NCBI GenBank assembly: GCA_027483895.1
Contig: JAIXTP010000021.1
Coordinates: 1 to 64,000 of the forward strand
Source: Hyphomicrobiales bacterium
GTDB lineage: Bacteria > Pseudomonadota > Alphaproteobacteria > Rhizobiales > Beijerinckiaceae
Length of the DNA: 64,000 nt
Direction: 5' to 3'
The notes under the pieces are model-generated. The model made no database searches. It had not been told where the DNA came from and was given only the letters and a program-made list of their open reading frames with translations. The translations under genes and the position numbers were made by a program. Shown piece by piece: positions 9,937 through 18,169 of the stretch (position 1 is the stretch's first letter; each line of letters opens with the position of its first letter).

Positions 9937-10392
9937 ATGGAAAATCTGCGCATTCCTTACGGCGCCTTCGTGCTCGTCTGCGACGGAGCGAAGGCGCTGC
10001 TGCTGCACAATGCGGGCGACGCCGAACTTCTGAACCTTCAGGTCGAGAAGGTGATGGAGCAGGACAATCCGAAGACGTCGGAGCAGATGTCGGACCATGA
10101 AGGGCGTGCGGTCTACGGAACGCACCGCTCGCACACGGAAAAGACCGACATTCACGACATGAACGAACAGCGCTTCGCCCGCAGCGTGGCGGAGATGCTG
10201 TCGGGCTACGTCTCCGACGCGCGTTTCGAGCGATTGTTCGTCGTGGCGGCGCCGCGGACGTTGGCGGTGCTGCGCAAGGAATTCGGCCCGCAGGTGGCCG
10301 GGCGCATCGTCGCCGAGATCGACAAGGACCTCGTCAAGCACCCGGTCCCCGAGATCGAGCGGCTGCTGGGCGGCAACAGCGCCGGGACCTGA
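9937..10392 (+). CDS. Host attachment family protein
   Basis: A 151-residue protein matching the host-attachment family (Pfam Host_attach), originally named for plant attachment in Agrobacterium but widespread. Features include an N-terminal VLVCDGAKALLLHNAG strand-turn typical of the family, a central charged Asp/His-rich linker (HRSHTEKTDIHD), and FVVAAPRTLAVLRKEFG near residue 103. No signal peptide. The fold resembles the baeRF release-factor-like proteins, so a ribosome or nucleotide role is also possible. Strong GGAGGAGG upstream. It is 51 bases after mcd and may be read through from it. Confidence 0.8.
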   Translation: MENLRIPYGAFVLVCDGAKALLLHNAGDAELLNLQVEKVMEQDNPKTSEQMSDHEGRAVYGTHRSHTEKTDIHDMNEQRFARSVAEMLSGYVSDARFERLFVVAAPRTLAVLRKEFGPQVAGRIVAEIDKDLVKHPVPEIERLLGGNSAGT

Positions 10393-10399
10393 AACCCTC

Positions 10400-11566
10400 T
10401 CAGCCCCCGTGCGCCCGGCGCAGCGCGTGGTCGAGATCGGCGAAGAGATCGTCGGGATCCTCGATGCCCGCCGAGAGGCGGAGCAGATCCGGCGGGCACG
10501 GCGTGCCCGGCCCTTCGATCGAGGCGCGATGTTCGATGAGGCTTTCGACGCCGCCGAGCGAGGTCGCTCGCTTCCAAAGCGAGACGCCTGCGGCGGTCGC
10601 GACGGCGCTCGCCTCCCCGCCCCGCGCGCGGATCGAGAGCATGTGACCGAAGCCGCCGGTCATCTGCTTGGCCGCCAGCGCATGCTGGGGATGGCTCGGC
10701 AGGCCGGGATAAAGCACGTCCATGACGTTCGGGTGGTTCGCGAAGCGCTGCGCGAGATCCAGCGCCGTCGCGGAGGCGGTGCGCACGCGCAGGTCGAGCG
10801 TCCGCATGCCGCGCATCAGCAGATAGGCCTCGAAAGGCCCCAGCACCGCGCCGAGCATCTTCCGGTTGCGGGCGATCCGCTGCCAGAACGCGTCGTCCTC
10901 GCGGGCACAGAGGGCGCCCGCCACCACGTCCGAATGGCCGTTCAGCGCCTTCGTGGCGGCATGCATCACGATGTCGGCGCCGAAGGTGAGCGGGCGCGAC
11001 AGGACCGGCGTGGCGGCGGTCGAATCGACCGCGAGCCGCGCGCCGGCGGCATGGGCGATCTCGGCCAGCGCGCTCAGATCGGCGATGGTCCAGAGCGGGT
11101 TCGAGGGCGTCTCGGCCCAGACGAGCTTCGTCTTGCCGGGCCGGACGGCGGCCCGGACGGCGGCCGGATCGGCCGTGTCGACCAGTTCGATCTCGAGGCC
11201 CCAACGCTTCGCGTCTTCGAGCAGCCAGTTGCGCAGCGCCCAATACATCACGGTCGGGGCGACGACATGGTCGCCGGGCTCGAGGGCGAGGAACACGGAG
11301 GTCGCCGCCGCCATTCCCGAGCCGAAGAGCATGGCCGCGGAGGCGTCCTCCCACATCGCGAGAACGGCTTCGGCCTCGCGGATCGTCTCGTTGTCGGGGC
11401 GGCCGTAGACGAAACCCGAGGAATATTGGTTGTCGGGATCGCGGATATAGGTCGTCGAAATATGGATCGGCGGCACGACCGCCTTGGTCTGCGGATCGAT
11501 CTTGCCCAGCGCCTGAGCGGTCAGCGTGCGCTTCGACCAGCGGGAAGGCCGACGTGTCGTGCTCAT
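10400..11566 (-). CDS. metC: Cystathionine beta-lyase / trans-sulfuration PLP enzyme
   Basis: A 388-residue Cys/Met-metabolism PLP enzyme. The Schiff-base lysine lies in HAATKALNGHSDVVAGAL; YGRPDNETIREAE and MLFGSGMAAATSVFLAL are the cofactor phosphate-binding region; SLGGVESLIEHRAS is the C-terminal family signature. It is most like alphaproteobacterial MetC, cleaving cystathionine to homocysteine, but related gamma-synthases and sulfhydrylases look similar. The start at 11566 (MSTTRRPSRW) has GAGGG upstream; an ATG 27 bases earlier lacks this. It converges on the host-attachment gene with a 7-base gap. The 189 bases upstream to tRNA-Ala contain no recognisable riboswitch. Confidence 0.85.
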   Translation of the reverse strand: MSTTRRPSRWSKRTLTAQALGKIDPQTKAVVPPIHISTTYIRDPDNQYSSGFVYGRPDNETIREAEAVLAMWEDASAAMLFGSGMAAATSVFLALEPGDHVVAPTVMYWALRNWLLEDAKRWGLEIELVDTADPAAVRAAVRPGKTKLVWAETPSNPLWTIADLSALAEIAHAAGARLAVDSTAATPVLSRPLTFGADIVMHAATKALNGHSDVVAGALCAREDDAFWQRIARNRKMLGAVLGPFEAYLLMRGMRTLDLRVRTASATALDLAQRFANHPNVMDVLYPGLPSHPQHALAAKQMTGGFGHMLSIRARGGEASAVATAAGVSLWKRATSLGGVESLIEHRASIEGPGTPCPPDLLRLSAGIEDPDDLFADLDHALRRAHGG

Positions 11567-11755
11567 GGGAAACCCTCTGCGATTGCGCCGCAAGCCGCGG
11601 ACCCTCGCCCGGCATGGCGGTCCGGACGGCTTCTCGAATAGCCGAGCGCGGCGCCCCCCGCAATTCGCGCCCGAAGAGGGCGGGCATGCGCTTGCAAACG
11701 GACTCGAAACCCCCTATGCAAACGCCACTCTGGACGGCCCGCCCCAAGGCGGCGC

Positions 11756-11831
<76 letters not shown>

Positions 11832-11926
11832 GAGTGTTTCCTCCGACATCGATGACGGATATTTCGGACCGGACCGAAGGCCCCGGCCTTTCGGCAGGAT
11901 CCGCCTTCGAACAAGGACGGCTCGCC

Positions 11927-12256
11927 ATGAGCGCCCCCGACCAAAACGAACCTCCCGTCTACCCGCGGAACAATCTCTGGGTGGCCGCGTATCGGCGCGT
12001 GGACGTGAAGGACCGGATCACCTTGGACGAGCTGCAGCAGCTCGACGACGCGGCGCAGATCATCCTCGTCTCGCGACTCATGGTGCCCGACGTCGACATG
12101 ACGGGGGACCCGCTGATCGTCGCCGTACGGGACCTCGCGATGCGGGTCGCGGGCGAGCACGGGATCGACTATGCGGAGGCCGTGCGCGAGCTGGACGTGA
12201 TCCTCACGGATCTCCGCCGCGCGAACGCGAAGCTTCGCGCCGAAGGGCGGCTTTGA
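11927..12256 (+). CDS. Hypothetical protein
   Basis: A 109-residue acidic protein of no family I recognise. It is predicted soluble and mostly helical, with no signal peptide or membrane segment. The C-terminal half alternates charged and hydrophobic residues (AVRELDVILTDLRRANAKLRAEGRL), suggesting a helical hairpin or coiled coil. The start at 11927 follows AAGGACGG; an earlier in-frame ATG at 11771 lies inside tRNA-Ala and is rejected. It is 95 bases after the tRNA and is followed by another small gene on the same strand. Confidence 0.6.
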   Translation: MSAPDQNEPPVYPRNNLWVAAYRRVDVKDRITLDELQQLDDAAQIILVSRLMVPDVDMTGDPLIVAVRDLAMRVAGEHGIDYAEAVRELDVILTDLRRANAKLRAEGRL

Positions 12257-12337
12257 GCCTTTTCCACGTTCTTGCTCGGTAAATAGAACCGCATCGCCCT
12301 CGACGCGTTTCGCATCCGTCCCGTCGACGGAGAGGAG

Positions 12338-12556
12338 ATGAGCGTGTCCGGTTTCGCTTTCCTGTCGCGGAAGGAGTTCCGGGCGGCCTTCCACGACATC
12401 TACGGTTCACCCGAAGAATCTCCCTTGCCGGGAGACCTGCTCGTAACGCTCGGCCGGCTCGCCCGCGGAATGCGGCGGGACGACGAGGCGGCGGCCGAGC
12501 CGCCGAACGCGGAGACGCAGGACGGCAAGGACGAAGAGCGCGACCGCACGCTTTGA
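12338..12556 (+). CDS. Small hypothetical protein
   Basis: A 72-residue protein with no recognised domain. GGAGAGG sits directly before the ATG, which is the main support for a real gene. The N-terminal half has FLSRKEFRAAFHDIYGS and LLVTLGRLARGMRR; the C-terminal 25 residues are highly charged and low in complexity (DDEAAAEPPNAETQDGKDEE), likely disordered. It lies between another hypothetical gene and the DUF3830 gene, 81 and 69 bases from them. Confidence 0.55.
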   Translation: MSVSGFAFLSRKEFRAAFHDIYGSPEESPLPGDLLVTLGRLARGMRRDDEAAAEPPNAETQDGKDEERDRTL

Positions 12557-12625
12557 GCCGCGCCGTGCATGCCGTTATGCTGACGGTTCGGGACGATCGC
12601 GCCCCGCCGACAGTATGAGGACGTC

Positions 12626-13039
12626 ATGACCACCCTGAAGATCACCGCCGGCCCCTTCACCTTCACGGGCCGGCTCGAGGAAGAAGCCGCGCCGAAGACC
12701 TGCAAGGCCTTCCTCGACCGTCTCCCCTTCGAGAGCCAGGTGGTGCATGTCCGCTGGAGCGGCGAAGGCGTCTGGATGCCGCTCGGCGATTACGACTTCG
12801 GCGTCGATTACGAAAATCACACGAGCTACCCGGCTCCCGGGCAGTTCATCCTCTATCCGGGCGGCATCAGCGAGACCGAGATCCTGCTCGCCTATGGCGG
12901 CGTCCATTTCGCGAGCAAGGTCGGCCAGCTGGCGGGCAACCACTTCCTGACGCTCACCTCCGGCCTCGAGAACCTGACCCCTCTCGGCAAGATGTGCCTG
13001 TGGAAGGGCGCGCAGCCGATCCGCTTCGAAAAGGCCTGA
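12626..13039 (+). CDS. DUF3830 family cyclophilin-like protein
   Basis: A 137-residue protein resembling DUF3830, a small cyclophilin-like beta-barrel family of unknown function. Matches include the opening strand pair ITAGPFTFTGRLEEE, CKAFLDRLPFESQVVHVRWSGEGVWMP, and a Gly-rich LYPGGISETEILLAYG. No signal peptide. It ends 5 bases before the GTG of the SUMF1-domain gene, so the two are probably cotranscribed. Family members often sit beside amino-acid or dipeptide metabolism genes, which is not the case here. Confidence 0.75.
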   Translation: MTTLKITAGPFTFTGRLEEEAAPKTCKAFLDRLPFESQVVHVRWSGEGVWMPLGDYDFGVDYENHTSYPAPGQFILYPGGISETEILLAYGGVHFASKVGQLAGNHFLTLTSGLENLTPLGKMCLWKGAQPIRFEKA

Positions 13040-13044
13040 GAGTC

Positions 13045-13782
13045 GTGACGAGGGTCGCGGCCTTTCTGTTCGCCCTGATCCTCGCCGCTCCGGCCGCACG
13101 GGCGACCGACATGCAGAATGTCGGTCGTTTCGCGATCGACCGGACCGAGGTCTCCGTCGGCGCCTTCCGCGCCTTCGTGCAGGCGACGGGAACGGTCACC
13201 GCCGCCGAAAAGGCGGGCGGCGGTTCCGTCTACGAGGCCGGATGGACCCGAAAGCCCGGCTGGACGTGGAAGGCCCCGTTCGGGACGCCCGCGACCGACG
13301 ACGAACCCGCCGTCCACGTCACCTTCGACGAGGCGGCGGCCTATTGCCGGTGGGCGGGGAAGCGGCTGCCGACGGAAGCGGAATGGGTCGAGGCGGCCCA
13401 TACGGAGCACCGCCCCGCTCCGCCGCGGCCCTTCATGACCGGCAGGACCTATCCCTATCCGACCGGCGAGACGGCCGCCGGCGCCAACTGCCTCGGCGAC
13501 TGCGGATCCGCGCCCGTCATCGACCGATCCGACCGTCTGACGCGGGGTCGCGGCCACACGGCCGTCGGCACCACGGCGGCGGGCGTGAACGGCCTGTTCG
13601 ACATGGGCGGCAATGCTTGGGAGTGGGTGGACGCCGCGGCCGGAGCCGAACGCGTCACGCGCGGCGGGTCATGGTGGTACGGCGCGGCGCAGATGCATCG
13701 CGACCACCGCCAATCCAAGCCTCGGGACACCGCGGTCGTCTATATCGGCTTCCGCTGCGTGCGCGACGCCCCGAAGGGTTGA
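13045..13782 (+). CDS. Exported SUMF1/FGE-domain protein without the catalytic cysteines
   Basis: A 245-residue protein with an N-terminal signal peptide (about residues 1-21, ending PAARA) and a formylglycine-generating-enzyme-like domain. Domain marks are AAAYCRWAGKRLPTEAEWVEAA, GLFDMGGNAWEWV and RGGSWWYGAAQ, ending YIGFRCVRDA. The two cysteines that bind copper in true formylglycine-generating enzymes, in the segment after RGGS, are absent: tyrosine, glutamine and histidine occupy that region. It is therefore more likely a structural or binding member of the family than a sulfatase activator, and no sulfatase is nearby. GTG start, 5 bases after the DUF3830 gene. Confidence 0.8.
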   Translation: MTRVAAFLFALILAAPAARATDMQNVGRFAIDRTEVSVGAFRAFVQATGTVTAAEKAGGGSVYEAGWTRKPGWTWKAPFGTPATDDEPAVHVTFDEAAAYCRWAGKRLPTEAEWVEAAHTEHRPAPPRPFMTGRTYPYPTGETAAGANCLGDCGSAPVIDRSDRLTRGRGHTAVGTTAAGVNGLFDMGGNAWEWVDAAAGAERVTRGGSWWYGAAQMHRDHRQSKPRDTAVVYIGFRCVRDAPKG

Positions 13783-13843
13783 TGCGGATCATTGCCTTCG
13801 GCGCGGCCGGGACCCAATCTGAGGCCCTCCGGATTCGGGTATC

Positions 13844-14851
13844 ATGGTCATGCGTTCGCCTTCCCTGCCGCTCGCGGCGCTCTTGCTCGCCCTCCTCCCC
13901 GCCCCGGCCTTCGCCGCCGCCTTCGATTGCGCCAAGGCTTCGCGGCCCCATGAGAAGATCATCTGCGCGGTGCCCGAGCTCTCGGCCGCGGACGAGGACC
14001 TCGCCGCGGCCTACCGGCAGGCGACCGAGGCCCTGCCGGAACCCGGGCGGAACCTCCTGCGCACGGGACAGCGCGAATGGCTGACCTGGCTGCCCGCGAC
14101 ATGTTCCGACGACGGGCGCGGGCAGGTGTTCAAGAAGCGCTCCGAAGCGGCCGAATGCCTGCTGCGGGGCTATAAGGCGCGGATCACGCTGCTGCGGCGG
14201 ACACCGGAAATGATCGGCGGCTTCACGGTCATGCCGGTGCAGCGGTTCCGCGTGGTGCAGGCCGACAAGTCGGCCGGAGGGTTCCGCCCGATCGCGGAAC
14301 ACACGACGGAGCGGCCGCTCGTGCTCGCGCCCGCGGGCAATATCGCCGACCTGCTCAACGCGGAAGCCGAGAAGGCGACCGGACAGGCTCCGGGCGAGGA
14401 GCGCGACAGCGACAGCACGGTCGCCGTGGCGCTCTCGTTGCCGAAGCCCGAAATCGCGACGCTGACGATCTCGACGGAAGTCTATTCCCACGGCGCGGCG
14501 CATCCCGTTCACGGGGCGATGTTCCGCAGCTTCAGGACCGACGGGATGCGCGCCCTGGTCTTCGAAGACGTCTTCGTCTCGGCATCGGTGACCCGGGAGC
14601 TCGCGACGCGCGTCCTTGCCGATCTCAAGGAGCAGCTCAAGGACGACCTGATGGCCGAGGATCTCGCCGAGATCGAAAAGATGGTCGGCGACCCCGACCG
14701 TTGGACGTTCGACGGGAACGAGCTGACGGTGAACTTCAACGTCTACGAGGTCGCGGCCTATGTGATGGGTCCGCAAAGCGTCGCGCTGCCTTGGAAGACG
14801 CTCGAACCGATGCTCTCGCCCTTCGCGCGATCCGTGTTCCTCGGTCGCTGA
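13844..14851 (+). CDS. Exported protein with LprI-like N-terminus and DUF3298/RsiV-like C-terminus
   Basis: A 335-residue secreted or periplasmic protein. A signal peptide (hydrophobic LAALLLALLPAPAFA) is followed by an LprI-type lysozyme-inhibitor segment, FDCAKASRPHEKIICAVPEL, with Cys pairs and a later SEAAECLL. The C-terminal half looks like DUF3298/RsiV: YSHGAAHPVHGA and AAYVMGPQSVALPW are the landmarks. RsiV and LprI both meet lysozyme, so a cell-envelope role is plausible; no sigma factor gene adjoins. An ATG two codons on (13850) is equally possible as the start. It lies 61 bases after the SUMF1-domain gene. Confidence 0.75.
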   Translation: MVMRSPSLPLAALLLALLPAPAFAAAFDCAKASRPHEKIICAVPELSAADEDLAAAYRQATEALPEPGRNLLRTGQREWLTWLPATCSDDGRGQVFKKRSEAAECLLRGYKARITLLRRTPEMIGGFTVMPVQRFRVVQADKSAGGFRPIAEHTTERPLVLAPAGNIADLLNAEAEKATGQAPGEERDSDSTVAVALSLPKPEIATLTISTEVYSHGAAHPVHGAMFRSFRTDGMRALVFEDVFVSASVTRELATRVLADLKEQLKDDLMAEDLAEIEKMVGDPDRWTFDGNELTVNFNVYEVAAYVMGPQSVALPWKTLEPMLSPFARSVFLGR

Positions 14852-14915
14852 ACCTTCCGAAAGTCGCCTTTACGCGCTCCGGTCACGGTGACAAGAACGG
14901 TGCGGGAGGACCCCC

Positions 14916-15656
14916 TTGCGCATCGCTCTCTTCTCGGACGTGCACGGCAATCGCGAGGCCTTCGCCGCCTGTCTCGCCGACGCGGCCGCGCGCGGCCACG
15001 ACCGGATCGTGCTGCTGGGGGACTATGTCGGCTACGGCGCCGATCCGGCCTGGGTCGTGGATACCTGCGCCCGGCTCGTCGAGGACGGTGCAGCGGCCCT
15101 TCTCGGCAATCACGATCAGGCCGTCTTCCGGTCCGAAGAGGACATGAATTCGCGCGCCCGCGCTGCGATCGTCTGGACGCGCGAGCGTCTCGACCGGGCG
15201 CAGGTCGATTGGCTGAAGAGCCTTCCCTTCAGGATCGACGAAGACGATCGCCTCTTCGTGCATGCCAATGCATGGGCGCCGGAGAGCTGGGGCTATGTGA
15301 CGGGCGCGCTCGAAGCCGAGCGCAGCATCCGCCGCACGGAGGCGCATGCCACCTTCTGCGGGCACACGCATGTACCCATGATCTACCATATGGCACCCGC
15401 GCGCCCCGCTGCGCCCTTCGTGCCGGTGGCCGACCGGCCGATCCCGCTGCTGCCCACGCGGCGCTGGCTGGCGGTGGTCGGCTCGGTGGGCCAGCCGCGC
15501 GACGGCATTCCGGCGGCCTGTTACGGGCTCTACGACGTCGGACGCCGGGAATTCACGCTGCGCCGGGTCGCCTACGACATCGATGCGGCGGCGCAGAAGA
15601 TCAGGGCCGCGGGCCTTCCGGCCTCCTTGGCCGACAGGCTCTATCGGGGAGGGTGA
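14916..15656 (+). CDS. Metallophosphoesterase family protein
   Basis: A 246-residue calcineurin-like phosphoesterase with the full metal-ligand series: SDVHGN (residues 7-12), GDYVGYGADP, GNHDQAVF, the HANAW histidine, and CGHTHVPM. Nearest families are YfcE-like phosphodiesterases and PPP-type diadenosine tetraphosphatase/protein phosphatases, so the substrate could be a phosphoprotein or a nucleotide. The TTG start is supported by GGGAGGA nine bases upstream. It is directly followed, with one base between, by a kinase gene, so an opposing phosphatase role for the kinase is an obvious hypothesis. Confidence 0.88.
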   Translation: MRIALFSDVHGNREAFAACLADAAARGHDRIVLLGDYVGYGADPAWVVDTCARLVEDGAAALLGNHDQAVFRSEEDMNSRARAAIVWTRERLDRAQVDWLKSLPFRIDEDDRLFVHANAWAPESWGYVTGALEAERSIRRTEAHATFCGHTHVPMIYHMAPARPAAPFVPVADRPIPLLPTRRWLAVVGSVGQPRDGIPAACYGLYDVGRREFTLRRVAYDIDAAAQKIRAAGLPASLADRLYRGG

Positions 15657-15657
15657 C

Positions 15658-17106
15658 GTGCAGCACGACCGGTTCCACTCCGGCCAGGAGATCGACGGAT
15701 TCAGGCTCGAGGAAGAGGTGCATCGCGGCGGGATGGCACGGCTCTGGCGCGTGACCAAGCCGGGCGAAAAGCGCCCGATGCTGATGAAGATCCCTTTTCT
15801 CGGCGCAGGCGACGACCCGTCCGCCATCGTCGGCTTCGAGATCGAGCACATGATCCTGCCCCGGCTCGGGGGTCCGCATGTGCCCGCCTGCATCGCGGCG
15901 GGCGATTTCGCCGTGCTGCCCTATCTGGTGATGGAGCGGCTGCCCGGAAAATCGCTCGACAGCCGCGTGAAGGACGCACCCCTTGCGCCCGAGCAGGTCG
16001 CATGGATGGGCGGCAAGATCGCGACCGCGCTCGGCGACCTGCACCGCCGCCACGTCATCCATTTCGACCTGAAGCCCGCCAACATCATGTTCCGCGACGA
16101 AGGCCCGGCGGTGCTGCTCGATTTCGGTCTGGCGCGGCATGACGAACTGCCGGATCTCCTCGCGGAGGAATCGGACCTGCCCATCGGCACGGCGGCCTAT
16201 ATCGCGCCCGAACAGGTGCTCGGCATCCGCACCGACCCGCGCAGCGACATCTTCGCCTTGGGCTGCATTCTCTACGAGATGACGACTGGCAAGCTGCCCT
16301 TCGGCAATCCGCAGAGCCGGGCCGGCATGCGGCGCAGGCTCTATCAGGACCCGGTCCCGCCGCGCGCCGTGGTTCCCCACTGCCCGCTCTGGCTGCAGGA
16401 AGTGATCCTGCGCTGCCTCGAAGTGGATGCGGACAAGCGCTTCCAGACCGCGGGCCAACTCGCCCACGCCCTCCAGAACCCCGATCAGGTGGTGCTGACC
16501 GAACGCGCGGAGCGCAAGCGCGGCCCGGGCTTCGTGACCAATGTGAAGAACTGGTGGCGCGGCGCCGACAGCAAGATCCAGCTGCCCTCTCGCATGGCCG
16601 AGCGGCTCGACCGGGCGCAGATCATCGTCGCGGCGCTCGACCTTTCGGCCGACGGCAACGAGGCGATCATGGACGCGGTGCGGCGACAGGTGAAGACCCT
16701 GCTCGCCTCGGAGCCCGAAGCCCGCCTCGTCTGCGTCACGGTGCTGAAGACGTCGCTGGTCCGGATCGACGAGACGCTCGATCAGAGCGGCCAGAACATC
16801 TACCTCAAGCGGCTCGTGGCGCTGAAGGAATGGGCGCGGCCGCTGGATCTCGGCGAGGAATCGCTCAGCCTGCACGTGCTCGAGGCGGTCGACCCGGCCG
16901 AAGCCCTTCTCGACTATGTCCGACACAATCAGGTCGACCATCTGGTGATGGGCGCGCGCGGCCATTCGGCGATGCGGCGCTATCTCGGCAGCGTCTCGGC
17001 GCAGGTCACGGCCAAGGCGCCTTGCACGGTCACGGTGGTGAGGACCCGCTCGGTCGCCGAAGCGCCGGAGGACGAGGACGTCATCGCGGACGCCGGCGCC
17101 GCCTGA
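15658..17106 (+). CDS. Hanks-type Ser/Thr protein kinase fused to a universal stress domain
   Basis: A 482-residue two-domain protein. The kinase domain covers about residues 13-275, with the ATP lysine K44 in LMKIPF, the catalytic loop HFDLKPAN (D137, K139), DFGLAR (D155) and GTAAYIAPEQ. The catalytic loop is HFD rather than HRD, a non-RD kinase. Residues about 319-463 form a UspA domain ending MGARGHSAMRRYLGSVSAQV. No transmembrane segment or PASTA repeat is present, so it is cytosolic. GTG start with GGGAGG, one base after the metallophosphoesterase stop. Its last 26 bases overlap the convergent epmB gene. Confidence 0.92.
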   Translation: MQHDRFHSGQEIDGFRLEEEVHRGGMARLWRVTKPGEKRPMLMKIPFLGAGDDPSAIVGFEIEHMILPRLGGPHVPACIAAGDFAVLPYLVMERLPGKSLDSRVKDAPLAPEQVAWMGGKIATALGDLHRRHVIHFDLKPANIMFRDEGPAVLLDFGLARHDELPDLLAEESDLPIGTAAYIAPEQVLGIRTDPRSDIFALGCILYEMTTGKLPFGNPQSRAGMRRRLYQDPVPPRAVVPHCPLWLQEVILRCLEVDADKRFQTAGQLAHALQNPDQVVLTERAERKRGPGFVTNVKNWWRGADSKIQLPSRMAERLDRAQIIVAALDLSADGNEAIMDAVRRQVKTLLASEPEARLVCVTVLKTSLVRIDETLDQSGQNIYLKRLVALKEWARPLDLGEESLSLHVLEAVDPAEALLDYVRHNQVDHLVMGARGHSAMRRYLGSVSAQVTAKAPCTVTVVRTRSVAEAPEDEDVIADAGAA

Positions 17107-18169
17107 CTCGGCCGCTCGCCGGTGCCGGCGGATAGGCGACGCGCTCGCCTGCCGCGGTCTCGATCGTCCAGCCGTCCTCGGAGGGCGCGGCATGGGCGGG
17201 CCCGATCGACACCTTGCCCGCCCCGCCCGGCACGTCGAGCACGTAAGTCGGGCGGCAGAGGCCCGAGACTTTGCGGTTCAGTTCGCGCATGAGCGCCTGA
17301 CCGCGGGAGATGTCGACCCGCATATGCCCCGTGCCCGGCGCCAGATCCGGATGGTGCAGGTAATAGGGTTTGATCCGGTTTTCGACGAAGCGGCGCATCA
17401 GATCGGCGAGCACGTCGGCATCGTCGTTCACGCCCGCCAGAAGCACCGTCTGGCTCACGAGGGTCACGCCCGCATCGGCCAGAAGCGTGCAGGCGGCCTC
17501 CGCCTCGGCGGTGAATTCGCGCGGGTGATTGGCGTGGATCGCCACCCAGGTCGAAAGACCGGGCGCGCGGAGCGCCGCCGCAAGCTCCGGCGTGACGAGA
17601 TCGGGGGCGACGACGGGCACGCGCGTATGCCAGCGGACGACCTTGAGATGCGGGATCGCCGCGAGCCGGGCGGTGACGTCGGCGACGCGGCGCGGCGACA
17701 GCACGAACGGGTCGCCGCCGGTGACGATCGCCTCCCAGATCGCCGGCCGCGCGGCGATATGGGCGATCATGCGGTCGAGTTCCTCGCCGCCGATCGCGTC
17801 AGCCTTGCCGGGCCCGACCATCTCGCGCCGAAAACAGAAGCGGCAATAGACCGGACAGGTGTGAACGAGCTTCAGCAGCACGCGGTCGGGATAGCGATGA
17901 ACCAGTCCGGGAACGGGGCTGTGGCCGTGATCGTCGATCGGATCGGGCCTCTCGACGGGATCCTCGACGAGTTCGTCCGCGATCGGCACGAATTGCCGGG
18001 CGATCGGGTCGGCCGAGTCGGTGGAGTCGATCAGCCGCGCCATCGCGGGCGTGATCGCGACGGCGTAGCGGGACGCGACCTCTTCCAACGACGCACGCGC
18101 GTCCGGCGCGGCGAAGCCCGCATCGACGAGGTCGTCGATGCTCCGGAGGGTGCGATCGAAGGCGGTCAT
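17081..18169 (-). CDS. epmB: EF-P beta-lysylation protein EpmB (lysine 2,3-aminomutase homologue)
   Basis: A 362-residue radical-SAM aminomutase that converts (S)-alpha-lysine to (R)-beta-lysine for loading onto elongation factor P. The cluster cysteines C105, C109 and C112 lie in CPVYCRFCFRRE. GGDP (VTGGDPFVLS) is the SAM-binding segment, and YYLHHPDLAPGTGHMRV is typical of KamA/EpmB. The compact size fits EpmB rather than clostridial KamA. The start at 18169 (MTAFDRTL) overlaps the epmA stop by four bases, so the pair is translationally coupled. Confidence 0.93.
   Translation of the reverse strand: MTAFDRTLRSIDDLVDAGFAAPDARASLEEVASRYAVAITPAMARLIDSTDSADPIARQFVPIADELVEDPVERPDPIDDHGHSPVPGLVHRYPDRVLLKLVHTCPVYCRFCFRREMVGPGKADAIGGEELDRMIAHIAARPAIWEAIVTGGDPFVLSPRRVADVTARLAAIPHLKVVRWHTRVPVVAPDLVTPELAAALRAPGLSTWVAIHANHPREFTAEAEAACTLLADAGVTLVSQTVLLAGVNDDADVLADLMRRFVENRIKPYYLHHPDLAPGTGHMRVDISRGQALMRELNRKVSGLCRPTYVLDVPGGAGKVSIGPAHAAPSEDGWTIETAAGERVAYPPAPASGRVRRRRRPR

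Noticed and set aside
7207-10341. A 1044-codon open frame on the minus strand opposite the EamA, mcd and host-attachment genes
   Set aside because: It is antisense to well-supported genes, rich in Arg/Gly/Ala/His with no domain; long open antisense frames are expected at this GC content.
11571-11755. SAM riboswitch before the trans-sulfuration gene
   Set aside because: No match to the conserved cores of the SAM-I or SAM-II classes in the minus-strand leader.
15601-17193. A 530-codon minus-strand frame opposite the kinase gene
   Set aside because: Low-complexity shadow of the kinase with no recognisable domain.
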